Part shown: positions 1 through 14,188 of the stretch, piece after piece
Layout of the letters: each line of letters starts with the position of its first letter
Numbering within the stretch: the stretch's first letter is position 1
Assembly: GCA_003667255.2 (NCBI GenBank)
Contig: RCWM02000009.1
Span: 5,476,501 to 5,540,500, forward strand
Reading direction: 5' to 3'
Origin: Euschistus heros
Taxonomy: Eukaryota; Arthropoda; Insecta; Hemiptera; Pentatomidae
Length of the DNA: 64,000 bases
Program-made: the position numbers and the translations under genes
Notes under the pieces: generated by a model
Told to the model about the DNA's origin: nothing
Database searches by the model: none
What the model saw: only the letters and a program-made list of their open reading frames with translations

Positions 1-2335
1 GGCAATTAGGAGAGGAACATGGAAAACGGTAAACAACATTGGATTTGAGTTGAAGAGGAATAGGATCTTTTAGGTTGGTGTAGATGTTTTGAAGTTTATT
101 CTGGGATTAAAGGCCTAGACGTAGGTTAGGGAAAGTTGAGCGAAGAGATTTTTTAATGTTATCAGAGAGGAAGGGTGTATAAGGTAGGGATCTGTTTAAG
201 AATCCAGAGGGTGGAGGTGCGGGGGAATTAGAAGGAAGATTATTAGAGATGATTGAGGTAATTTGAAACAGTTTATTGATGATGTTAAATGGGAATTTGT
301 TAGATTGGAGAACTTGTTTTATACGTAGTGTGTTAGTCGTGTGGTATTGGGGATCAGATAGGGTGAGGCAGCGATTCTTGGCGACATTGATTTTTTGATG
401 ACAAGGGTGTTGAGAATGAAAATTTAACAGTCTGCCAGAGTAGGTAGGTTTTGTATACCAATCAGTGGATACAGTGTGGTCAGGATTTCTGGTAACTAGG
501 AGATCAAGGAATGGAAGGGAATTATTAACTTCACGTTCGTCAGTAAAACGGAGGCGAGGGTGGTAAGAGTTGAAGGCTGAAAGGATAGAAGGAATATTTT
601 CGAGACTAAGGATAAGAAAAAGGACATCGACATACTTTTTAATAAAAAGAATGTCTTTAGGAATTTATGGTAGAATGGAGTTCAGTAGGTCATTAAGGAC
701 GATGTTGGATAGGTCTGATGCAAGTGGATTGCCCATGGCAAGTCCGGAGATTTGGTGATAAAACTTATTGTGAAAGGAAAGGACTTGCAACAGAGTTCTA
801 GGGATTTTAGGTATGAAGAACGGTTAAGTGGGGTGTGAGGTTGTATGGATGTCCAATTATTGTCTATAATGAGGAGAGCATTGTCAATAGGTATATTGGT
901 AAATAAACTTTCAATGTCAAAGGATACCAGAATGAAATCAATGAAATGTTAGGATAGTAGTAGTTCTCGTAGGTGAAAGGAACTGTGGATATCGTACGGG
1001 TTATCATGGGTAAGGATTTGAAGAGATGGGAGGAGGAATTTGCTAAGCTTAAGGAAGGGTGAATTGATATTGGAAGTAATAGGACGAAGAGGGGTATTGG
1101 TTTTGTGGATTTTTGGAAGACCATAAAAACGAGGAGCTACGGAACTATAGGAGATTAGGTTCCTGTAAGGGATTTAATGTGTTGGTTGAATTTAGTGATT
1201 AGGGGAGGAGTAGGATCACGTTTGGTGGGGAGATAGGTAGTGGGATCAGAGAGGAGTTCTAACATTTTTTCATGTAATCAGTACGGTCCATGATCACAGT
1301 TTTGTTACCTTTATCTGCTCTTGTAACAATAATCTGATCGTTAGATTTTAAAAAGGATCGGGTAAAGGATTGGTCTTTGAAGAACTGAGGAGAAAGGGTG
1401 GAAGGTTGAGAGGGCGGGTGTTGAAGGTGATTAGAAATAATATTGCTGACAATGACGCACGACTATTCTCTATTTTCATCGGTACATTTAAGGAGGTCAT
1501 CTCTATAGATGTATTCTAAATCTGTGAGTAATTGTGGAAGAATATGGTGAATTTTTGACTGGGGAGTAACAAAATTGGGACCTAAACTGAGAATATTCGA
1601 GGCAGGAGGGGGTATTTCAGTTGAGGAGATGTTGTGAATCCATGATTGGCCTCCTTAAGGATAAATTTTATGGCTTAATGAATGTTGGTATAGTTGGTCG
1701 AATTTTTTGATCAATATAAGCTTTTTCTGTGTTTTAACGGATGAAGAAATTTTGGAAATGAAGTTACTTAAATTGATCATATTGTCTTCATCAAAATGAG
1801 AATGTAGGATATGGGTGAGGGATGAGATTTTTTGGTTAAGGTTATGGATGTTGAGGATGATTTCGCGAATTTTTAGGTTTAACAGTGATTTTTTAAATTT
1901 AAGGGATGAAAAAGCCAACTTTGGGGAGAAGGGTTTGGAAATGGTGACGGTACTTTTCGGAATTTTCAATGAATTTAGGAAAAAGTGAGTGGAATCGACA
2001 TTTTAGGATAAAAATTCTCTGTTCTATTTTTTCAGCTAGGTTTTTATGGAGGCGGCATAGGCGATTGAAATAAGATGGGGAAAGGTAGATTTTAGGGAGG
2101 AAATGAATATGATGGATTCAGTAGAAGAGTGGTGATGAAGAGAAGAGGTTTGGGAAGTTACAATGGTAGAAGATGAATTGATAGACAGAGCCGGAGAAAC
2201 AACGTCGGGTGAAGAGGTTTGCAAAGCAGCTGGAAGTAGTGGAGATGGCGAGGGATGATGATGAAGAAGAAGTCTACTGTTGGAGAAATTTTGGAGTCTA
2301 GTACTGCGGCGAATTGGTGGACGTTTGTTATATAT
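1..2335 (-). mobile_element. Penelope-like retroelement, decayed, truncated by left edge
   Basis: Reading the minus strand from about 2335 down to 1 gives the order of a Penelope-like element: a Ser/Pro-rich N-terminal segment, a helical segment (about 1655-1969), the RADKGNKTVIMDR block (about 1288-1325), PRFYGLPKIHK (1102-1134), the FDIESLFTNIP motif A (about 880-924), GLAMGNPLAS (about 715-755), a motif C region read as KKYVDVLF (about 615-640), and NVVYRFPC at the extreme left edge. In Penelope elements the last block leads into a GIY-YIG endonuclease, which would lie outside the window. These blocks are in different frames and a TAA interrupts the RT near 946, so this copy is dead. Motif C reads YVDV rather than YxDD. 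The clade is clear from GLPKIHK plus SLFTNIP; the 5' boundary is approximate. Confidence 0.88.
1655..1969 (-). pseudogene. Penelope-like element, N-terminal open segment
   Basis: A 104-residue open stretch rich in Lys, Ser, Ile and Leu lies upstream (in minus orientation) of the RT blocks. It has no motif I recognise. Its position, between the Ser/Pro-rich start and the ADKGNKTVIMD block, fits the variable N-terminal region of Penelope polyproteins. It is not a separate gene. It is listed because it is the longest uninterrupted piece of the element. Confidence 0.5.
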
Positions 2336-2435
2336 TATATAAAACATTATATAATATGTATTATATATAAAATATGTATTATTATATAAAAAATATGTAT
2401 TATTATATAAAACATATGTATTAATATAAAACATT
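2336..2435. repeat. short AT tandem repeat
   Basis: Three to four imperfect copies of a unit of roughly 22-30 bases built on TATGTATTATTATATAAAA run from about 2350 to 2425. They separate the Penelope remnant from the Jockey-like tail. Confidence 0.6.
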
Positions 2436-2551
2436 TATAAGTGCTACCAATGGGTAGTCGTTTTCAAGCAATTGAAATGTCAATTTTAGAATTACCATCA
2501 CATTTACTTGTTGCGTTTTATATGTATACAGTTGTAAATTTCACAAATTGC

Positions 2552-2598
<47 letters not shown>
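2436..2598 (+). mobile_element. 3' tail of a Jockey-like LINE, with poly-A
   Basis: About 120 bases followed by an uninterrupted A run (2556-2598, 43 nt). The stretch starting GTGCTACCAATGGGTAGT matches, with substitutions, the 3' untranslated region that follows a Jockey-type RT fragment at 11180-11300 (GTGCTACTGATGAGTAGT and onward). That match and the A-tail mark it as a severely 5'-truncated LINE copy in + orientation. No coding sequence remains. Confidence 0.65.
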
Positions 2599-2600
<2 letters not shown>

Positions 2601-2803
2601 TTGCCACCTCGATAGACAAGAGCATTGGACCTGATAAATGGTTTATAAATACAAAGTAGTTCACTAGCCACTACCTCCTATTCCATATATTTAACTTCAA
2701 TGCGCTCTAGGTTTGAAAAATAAAAATCTGTACAAAACAATAAGGATTAAATTTAATATATTTCTTTTTAAATTTTAATGAGCACTTATTCATATGCACG
2801 TGA

Positions 2804-2805
<2 letters not shown>

Positions 2806-2877
<72 letters not shown>
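2806..2877. repeat. (TA)n microsatellite
   Basis: About 36 uninterrupted TA units. A further short TA tract continues at 3525-3537, on the far side of the repeat that appears to have inserted here. Confidence 0.97.
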
Positions 2878-2881
<4 letters not shown>

Positions 2882-3524
2882 AATGAAAGTTGCCGGTGCG
2901 AATAACTCGCCTCGGCGAGTAAGAAGTAAAAATGGACTGTATAGAATTTAATCAAAGCGAGGTTCTGCAACTTTGGGGAGATGTTAGCGGGAAAATAATT
3001 CAACCAAAAAATACAGATAAGCGCACTCACCTGGTTGCGGTCGCCGTCTCGCTCTCGCGGGGCCCCTGAAGTCCTCACAGACAGGCGAACGCTCCTTGTG
3101 GCCTGTAAAACTTGATTGAACTCTCCTCCTCTGCTATCACCACTCATTAAAGTCAAAAGGAAAATTTTACTGGTTGTAGCACGAAAGGAAAACACTTTTA
3201 ACATATAAAAGATTCTCGGAAGGCTATGTGAGCCTTGAGCATGAAAACTAGGAAGACTATGAAGTCTTGGACGAAAGTAGGTGCATCCAGGGCAGAGTGC
3301 AGGAACAGAGTGACCGAGAATGGTCCTGAGGGGATTAAGATTGCGATTAGAACTCCCGCATATTAAACTTTGCGAGAGTTAATAAAGTCAACTGCCCTCT
3401 GGTTGGCAATAGGAAAACTAAGTAAAGGGCCGGTTAATGAGGGAAGTCGGTAGAGGGCGTCACTTGAACTAAATTACAATTTTCTCATTTCCCCTTAACA
3501 CAAAAGCGCCGATCGGCGCGAACA
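2878..3524 (-). mobile_element. TG...CA-bounded dispersed repeat, copy 1 (LTR-like)
   Basis: A 647-bp unit starting TGTTAATGAAAG and ending GCGCGAACA, flanked on both sides by TA repeat, so it seems to have inserted into a (TA)n tract. A second, diverged copy lies at about 62140-62815. Shared landmarks in the same order are ATGGACTGTATA, ACTTTGGGGA, ACTCACC, GGGGCCCCT, CACCACTCAT, CTGCCCTCTGG, AGAGGGCG and a GC-rich hairpin. On the minus strand both copies carry ATGAGTGGTGAT opening a short frame that ends at a GTGAGT donor-like site. The TG...CA ends and target-like TA flanks suggest a solo LTR; a non-autonomous DNA element remains possible. No transposase or RT is seen. Confidence 0.6.
3034..3147 (-). 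other. short conserved frame MSGD... with donor-like end
   Basis: On the minus strand an ATG at about 3147 opens a frame beginning MSGDSRGGEFNQ and running 38 codons to a CAG followed by GTGAGT (splice-donor consensus) near 3033. The equivalent frame in the copy at 62 kb starts MSGDLIGG at about 62420 and also runs into GTGAGT. Conservation of the ATG, its first residues and the donor between two diverged copies suggests a short leader exon inside the repeat. The residues between are poorly conserved, and no acceptor or downstream exon could be linked. Confidence 0.35.
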
Positions 3525-3537
3525 TATATATATATAT

Positions 3538-3960
3538 GCTTTATTGAGACAATTAACAATAAATATAGTGCTGCCCAACTTTATTGGGTTGCTATAAACA
3601 CAGCATACCCATCTATCCAATTACAGACAACAATATAATTTATAATTTAGTTATAGTTATATAATATAATACTTAATACTACCTAATACTAGACAAACTA
3701 ATAACATTTTTTTTTCCCCTTCCTCTTCATTTTTTTTTTATTTTTTCTATTATCTTTTCCTCTCTTTTTCCCCCCTTCTTTTCCTATTTCACTTCATTCA
3801 TTCATTTTATGTTATTCCTCCCCTAATATTCACATATCTACCACACATTCATATACATATATGCACATAGATTCAGGAATCGGATAAATTGCTACATATT
3901 TAATAACTATAATTTTCTTTTTTTGAAAACACTTTTTCGAGGAGGTAGAGCTCTAAAAAT
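3538..3960. other. AT-rich, polypyrimidine stretch; no gene
   Basis: No coding frame. On the minus strand the segment next to the TA tract contains two AATAAA signals and ends AATAAAGCA followed by TA repeat, which resembles the 3' end of a LINE or SINE, but no body could be attached. From 3710 to 3810 the + strand is almost pure C and T. Confidence 0.4.
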
Positions 3961-3999
3961 AGGTTTCATAATCAAAATCCCAACAAAATATTAAAACTA

Positions 4000-4870
4000 A
4001 TTGATCAGAAGAAACAATTTTATCTCGCGAAGGCTTTCGACAAAATAAGAAAAAGAGACATTATTAAAGTCTTACAATGATGATGATCAGGGTCTAAATG
4101 TGTGTCGTTATCCGTTATAATTTTCTAAGAAACATGGAATGAGCAGCAAACAATAAGTAGAATAAACTTGAAACAAATCTAGGTATGCGACAAGGTCAGC
4201 CATATGTTGTTTATTCTGACCTTCAACATGGTGCTGAAAATAACGAAGGAAAGGCTAAAAACCGCGTCGGGGAAACTGCTATTCAAGAATCACCAAGTAT
4301 AGACTGCTTCCATTTGCTATGATCGTATTTACAAATATTTTCAAAGTCCTGTGAAACTATATTAATACTGTCCATTAGGAATTTCTCACATTAAATATAA
4401 AAATTAATGCGGAAAACACAAAAACCGAGGAAACAATAAGAGTGCTTAGAATTGATGGAGTCATTCTTGAATAGGTTGAAACATTCAATTATCACAGGGC
4501 TCCTTTTCATGAGTCCAGTTACGTTCAAAATTCATGAGCGCATCAAAGCCACAGGTCGACTACTGGACATTGAAGAAACGCTTCCTCTCTAGAAAATAGA
4601 TTAAAAAGTTTTGGCGATATCATGAGAGTGCGAAACCTTGCCAGGAGAGGCCTATGAACCAAAAATATTAGGTACGCGGCCCACAAAGAGACGCAAAAGT
4701 ACATAAAAGAGGATTTTTGTAGGAGGAACGTAAGAGTTGGGAAAACAGAAAAAGAATGTTGTAGGACTGGGGAACATGGAGGCGGTAATAAAAGATGAAA
4801 CCCCAAATTGCTATTCGGCACGAAAAAAGGAGTATGATATCATAAGAATTTCCTTCTGAGTCATAAGCTA
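4000..4870 (+). pseudogene. decayed LINE reverse transcriptase fragment
   Basis: Short RT landmarks appear on the + strand in the right order but with many stops and frame changes: YLAKAFDKIRKRDIIKVL (motif A type, about 4020-4075), GMRQGQP (equivalent of the GVRQG motif B, about 4182-4202), and IDGVILE followed by VETFNYH (C-terminal thumb region, about 4450-4490). This order and wording match insect endonuclease/RT LINEs of the RTE/CR1-like type. The catalytic YADD box is not recognisable. Long decayed; boundaries are rough. Confidence 0.6.
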
Positions 4871-5051
4871 GCATAATTTATAACCCTCGGCACCACTCCA
4901 TTTATGTTCAGGGCTGGCTGAGGATAGAAGACCTACTTTAGCATACCTTCAGGAGTCCTATTAAGCCGAAGGTGTCAACCGAAATATGCATAGTTTCATT
5001 GCATTTACCAGAATTTACCCTTTTACTAAGGAGGCTTGAGTTTTTCAAATT

Positions 5052-5372
5052 ATGATAAATGCCCAGTATTTATCAGAAACCAGCAACTACAACAAAGTAA
5101 GCAGACCGTCCATAAAACCAGCTGAGAGGAAAATATTCAAGCCAATAACAAATGAGTTCCCATCTCTACCGAAGGCAGACTCAAAATGGCTCAAAAATAC
5201 ATTTTCGGAACAGAAAAAGGTAAACTCAAATTCTTCCCCTAACGAATCATCAATATTAGATTGTTTTAAAGAAATTAAAAACATTTTCAGTTCTTTTAAC
5301 ATAAGCAACATAATTTTAAAATTTAAAGAAACCATGTATAAAATGAAGGTGACAGTATGTCTAAAATACTAA
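5052..5372 (+). pseudogene. Jockey-like LINE ORF1 (gag-like) C-terminal remnant
   Basis: A 106-residue frame with a Lys/Ser/Pro linker followed by a hydrophobic helical end (ILDCFKEIKNIFSSFNISN). This pattern, with FPSLP and then an acidic-helical tail, is typical of the C-terminus of the nucleic-acid-binding ORF1 of Jockey-clade LINEs. It lies about 440 bases upstream of the endonuclease frame. No CCHC knuckles are present, so the 5' end of the element is probably truncated near 5050. The assignment rests on position and composition, not a diagnostic motif. Confidence 0.5.
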
Positions 5373-5406
5373 TATTGGTTGAAGGCTTACTTTCATTTCT
5401 CGATTA

Positions 5407-5812
5407 ATGGACATAAATAATAAAATTATAAATGGCTTTATGTTAAACTGTAAGTTAGATTGTATAACATTGTTATTTATAATAATTCTCAAAGTAACCT
5501 TTAGCAGCTATGATTCTGAGAATAGTCACCTTAAAGTAAACATACCTATAGGCATTCATACCGATAACAAGTTCACATCAATAATACTATCGCACCATAC
5601 AACTCACATAAATAAAACCAGACTAGGTCAAGTTCATTCACCTCCTACTGTCCTTTATTTATTTACAGTAAACAAACGAAAGTATTTCCCTAACTCTCAA
5701 ATAAAATCATTCCGTCCGATCATTTTTATTTATAATTCCTTCATTTACATTACCGTTCTTTTAATTCGATGTAAAATGTTTTATGATTTTTTAAATTTAT
5801 TTTCTATTCAAA

Positions 5813-5820
<8 letters not shown>
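5407..5820 (+). pseudogene. unrecognised frame between gag remnant and endonuclease
   Basis: 137-residue frame ending just past the start of the endonuclease frame, which it overlaps in another frame. It has two hydrophobic stretches (near residues 18-32 and 108-124) and no domain I recognise. It may be noncoding spacer of the LINE that happens to be open, or 5' leader of ORF2. Confidence 0.3.

Positions 5821-10211
<4,391 letters not shown>

Positions 10212-10252
<41 letters not shown>
10212..10252. repeat. (TA)n microsatellite
   Basis: About 20 TA units in AT-rich DNA. Confidence 0.95.
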
Positions 10253-10255
<3 letters not shown>

Positions 10256-10789
10256 AATGATTTTCTTGTATCATTAATTTTTAATAAAATTATATGTCAA
10301 TAATTAATTGACTTTAATTCATTATTAGGGTTCTGTCAATATTCTTTTGAATTATGACTGGATATTTTTTAAACAAGGTTTTGTGCATACTTTTTATATT
10401 TATTATTTTATATATAAACATATTTAAATTTACCTTAATTTAATTTTAATTAAAGTCCATTACTGAGAGAACCTAAACACTTTCACTTATCTAGCCCAGT
10501 CTATTCTTGGTTCCATAATCTTCTAAGACTCCAGACATCTAGCTGCCCAAGGTCCAAAACTCACTCTCCCTGTCTTCTTCATTCTCTGTCCTAATACCAA
10601 CTGCCCCTTTTTTCCTACCTGCCTCAAGGGCTGGTACTACCTCTCCAGGTATTGAAGGTTTCATTAATCCCTGCTCCTACCTGGTTTGGACCCTTACTTC
10701 CAATATTTGCTCTTTCTGGACTTAAATTGCAAATATCATTACAATATATATATTTGTAATAGTTTTTATGCTATCCCTCCTATCTTTGA

Positions 10790-11300
10790 GATATGTTTTT
10801 ATATTTATTTTTCAAAGTTCCCAATTAATTACAAGAGACTCATATACATGACTGTGATTAGACCTCTTTGGACGTACGGAGTTGAGCTTTGGGGCTCCAC
10901 TAAACCATACAATTCATCTCGTATTCGATTCTTACAATCCAAAATCCTTCGAAAAATCCTTAATGCTCCTTACTTTGTCACCAATAAACTTATCCATAAA
11001 GATCTTAATGTTCCATATGTTGCTGATTTAGCCCACACCAGTTACCTATCCTTTCATGGTAAGCTCCATAACCACTCAAATCCGTTAGTTTCTCAACTTG
11101 CTTCCCACTCCATTCCTGATTATCCTCCAAGGCGTCTGAAATGAAGATGCCCTAGAGACCTTCTAATGTAAATTTTTGATAAAGTGCTACTGATGAGTAG
11201 TTCTTTTCAAGTTTTAACATGTTATTATAATCGTTGTCAATACATTCACTTGATGTATATATTTTGTACATTTTTTAATTTCAATAAATGTATATAAAAA
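10790..11300 (+). mobile_element. Jockey-like LINE, 5'-truncated 3' fragment
   Basis: The + frame ending at 11144 contains YKRLIYMTVIRPLWTYGVEL and, further on, the motifs LRKILNAPYFVTN, HKDLNVP and YPPRRLK. These are the C-terminal features of Jockey-clade ORF2 (downstream of the RT thumb, ending in an RRxxPxDLL-like tail). The stop is followed by about 150 bases of 3' untranslated region with AATAAA (about 11283) and a short A-rich tail. Its 3' end matches the scrap at 2436-2555. The 5' end has no RT motifs, as expected for aborted reverse transcription. Confidence 0.8.
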
Positions 11301-11992
11301 CTTCAAAAAAAATAGTTATTTTATCCTAATATTGATAAGCTATTCCAACTGCTTTAATTTTTTACATTATTATATTAATTTACTTATCTTTTAACATCAA
11401 ATCTCTATGAGCTATTGCATTACTACATTAATTGAATCTGTAATAGCTAGCTAATGTTTTCAAACATTTACTGATTAAAAAAAACATACAATAAAAAATA
11501 TTTGATTTTTAGATAATTCAATTACATATTTTAACATTTGAATAAGTTTAATGTTTATGCCACAGTGCTATCACAAAATGTTCTCAACAGATCAGAAAAT
11601 TATAAAATATGATTTTATCTTTAAAATAAAAATTATTTAGGTTCAATTATGAACAAAATCAAACCAAAACTTATGGTTTTAATATTCTTGTGCAGTCCTG
11701 GGCTTTTCATTTTTTTAATTCCAGACAATATTTTCAAAACCTGTTTTTGGAGTGGAAACAAGCCCTAGGATAAAGTTATGTTTGTTATGTTACTAAGTGT
11801 TTATGATACACACAAACTATTTTGATTAAATTGCCCAAGTTTCAAAAGTAATGAAGCAGAAGAAAATTGTAATTAAATTATAACTTTGTTACTAACATAT
11901 CTAAATTACATCAATTGGTGGGAAGGTAACCTTATTTGAGGATAAGATATTACTATTAATAAGATGTTTACTCTTTTATACACACAAACACA
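11301..11992. other. AT-rich non-coding stretch
   Basis: Low-complexity AT-rich DNA. I see no coding, RNA or inverted-repeat structure. Confidence 0.5.

Positions 11993-12080
<88 letters not shown>
11993..12080. repeat. compound (CT)n(TA)n microsatellite
   Basis: About 20 CT units (one CTTT interruption) run directly into about 23 TA units. Confidence 0.95.
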
Positions 12081-12085
<5 letters not shown>

Positions 12086-12871
12086 AAATTTGGAATTGAC
12101 ATTAGGTCACAATCTGGTACTAAGAGGATAGTAATAATTATCCTACAGAAACTTTGAATTGGCATATAACTTGTTTTGGTATATTGAACCAGCACCTAGT
12201 GGTCTGATTGTATAAACTTAAAAAATCATTTAAGAAGCAAAATTGATGATAACATTCTAAATGCATATTTTTGGTAGCCAACTCCACCAAAGGACAAGGA
12301 GATTTAATCCAGTCAACTGCAGTACTTATTTGAAGATGTGAAAAATTAAGCATTGGTTTCTTTAGCCCACAATATAGATAATATGCACGGGAAGTATATT
12401 TTATATTGGGGGAACTTGTCCGTTTTTATTAAACATATTTGCTTAAATTGGTATTCCATCAATAATCAAAACATTTTTTCATTAAAACGCAATATTTTTA
12501 TGGAACAAACTTTTGAGGAGACTTCAGAGTTATTTGTAAACAAGAGATACATATTCAGCCCAAATCTACTGCAAGAACTGAAAATGTCGAATGAGAACAT
12601 TACTTGATCTGTCAGACAATGAACTATTTATTAAACCAGTCTAGGTTTTCCTACTGACAGTACCTGTGGTTTTTCTTGTTTTATTTTTTTAAAACTTACA
12701 TCTAAAAGTATTTTTATTCACGTTTTTTTCTTTATTACCATAAGTCAAATTAATTTCAGGCTTTATTAGAAAAAATAGCCATAAACACATCGAAAGTAGC
12801 TGAGAGCTGGAATTCCTCATACAGCAAGAGTAATACGGCTACTGTCTGTCCCCACCACATTTCTGAACTCC
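12081..12871. other. non-coding stretch with an unrecognised short frame
   Basis: Contains a + frame of 84 codons (12353-12607) with no recognisable motif. The remainder is AT-rich. No exon structure can be supported. Confidence 0.35.
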
Positions 12872-12880
12872 CCACCACTA
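12872..12880 (+). repeat. 9-bp target-site duplication, left
   Basis: CCACCACTA, identical to 14180-14188 on the other side of the long-TIR element. Confidence 0.75.
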
Positions 12881-14179
12881 CACTAGAGTCTGGGGATAAG
12901 ATATTCCATGAGCCGAGGATGGCCGATCCCACCCGAACCTGAAGGCCGATTCCACCCGAACCTCCCCCACTACATTCTCTCGTAGCTCTTCTTACCTTGC
13001 GGATAAGATATTCCATTCTCATCGCCCTCACTATTTCTACTGTAAGACTAGAGTACCATTTGAAATAAAAATTCTTTCTTTATCCTCAAAACACGACCTG
13101 GCTTGAGGATGCTCAATAATTCGAAAAATATGGCCAAATTCCAATAAAATCAGCTGTAAATCAATGGAAAATTTTTTTAATGGAAAACTGATCTCAGATC
13201 TGGATTCAGAGCACAAGAAAACCCTTACACATTAAATTTGATCAAAATCAGAAAATATTTATTTTTTTACCCCTTTCACCATTTTTCGGCGTTGAGATTT
13301 TAGCAACCACTTCTAGCGGCTGTAACATTTCCTGTGGTCAACCGATTAAAATAGTAAAGGCATCACTAGAATCAGCGTGCATTCCGTATTCTATTTGTGT
13401 ATATAACATTGGGTTTATTCCAAATTTCAGTGGGCAAAAAGTAATTTTTTAAAAAATTTCCGAGGTGAAATATAACTAGAGTTATCTCAGTAAGGAGATA
13501 TCCTGCAACCTCCGGATTTGGGCTAATCTATGCGGTTTTACGACTTCTATATGCCCTTAAAATTTGGTTTTAATCGGTGGCGAAATCTGTAGATAGCGCT
13601 AATTATTTACGTTTTGAAGCAAGTTGACAGGCTCTTGCCTTTTAAAATCCTACACATTCTAGGAGGTAAAAAAATTATAATTTTTGATTTCGACCTAATT
13701 TGGTTTCTACGTGTTATTTTATATGAGGGATCTGAAAATGAAATCAGTTTTTAGTTAAAAAAATTTCTTCACTAATATATTTGAAAAAATAAAAAAACCT
13801 TCATTTTTTATTTCGACCTAATTTGATTTCTACATGTTTTTTGAAATGAGGAATCTGATAATGAAATGAGTTTTAGTATAAACATTGTTACGTTTAAATG
13901 TATGTATGTTTACTAATATGTTTAAATTTTCAATTAAAAATATATATAATTGACTAATTAATTAATTAATATTAATATAAAGTATTAATTATAACATAAT
14001 ATTAATCATTATTAATACCATATCCCCATACTTCATTCAGTCTTACAGTAGAAATAGTAAGGGCGACGGGAATATCTTATCCGCAAGGTAAGAAGAGCTG
14101 CGAGAGAATGTAGTGGGGGGAGTTCGGGTGGAATCGGCCATCACTCGGCTCATGGAATATCTTATCCCTAGACTCTAGT
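12881..14179. mobile_element. 1.3-kb non-autonomous element with long terminal inverted repeats (Mutator-like?)
   Basis: The left arm (about 12882-13049) and right arm (about 14039-14179) are reverse complements of each other apart from scattered substitutions and a duplicated segment of about 24 bases (GGCCGAT...CCACCCGAACC) in the left arm. Outer ends read ACTAGAGTCT and AGACTCTAGT. Immediately outside, CCACCACTA occurs on the left (12872-12880) and on the right (14180-14188), a perfect 9-bp direct repeat consistent with a target-site duplication. TIRs over 100 bp with a 9-bp duplication are typical of Mutator-like elements. The roughly 1-kb core has no transposase, so it is non-autonomous. 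Superfamily is inferred; element status is strongly supported. Confidence 0.82.
13678..13877. repeat. imperfect tandem duplication inside the long-TIR element
   Basis: Two diverged copies of about 73 bases (about 13678-13751 and 13806-13877), each containing ATTTCGACCTAATTTG, TTTCTAC, TGAGG and GAAATGAGTTTT-like blocks, offset by about 128 bases. Confidence 0.7.
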
Positions 14180-14188
14180 CCACCACTA
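14180..14188 (+). repeat. 9-bp target-site duplication, right
   Basis: CCACCACTA, identical to 12872-12880. It abuts the end of the right inverted-repeat arm. Confidence 0.75.
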
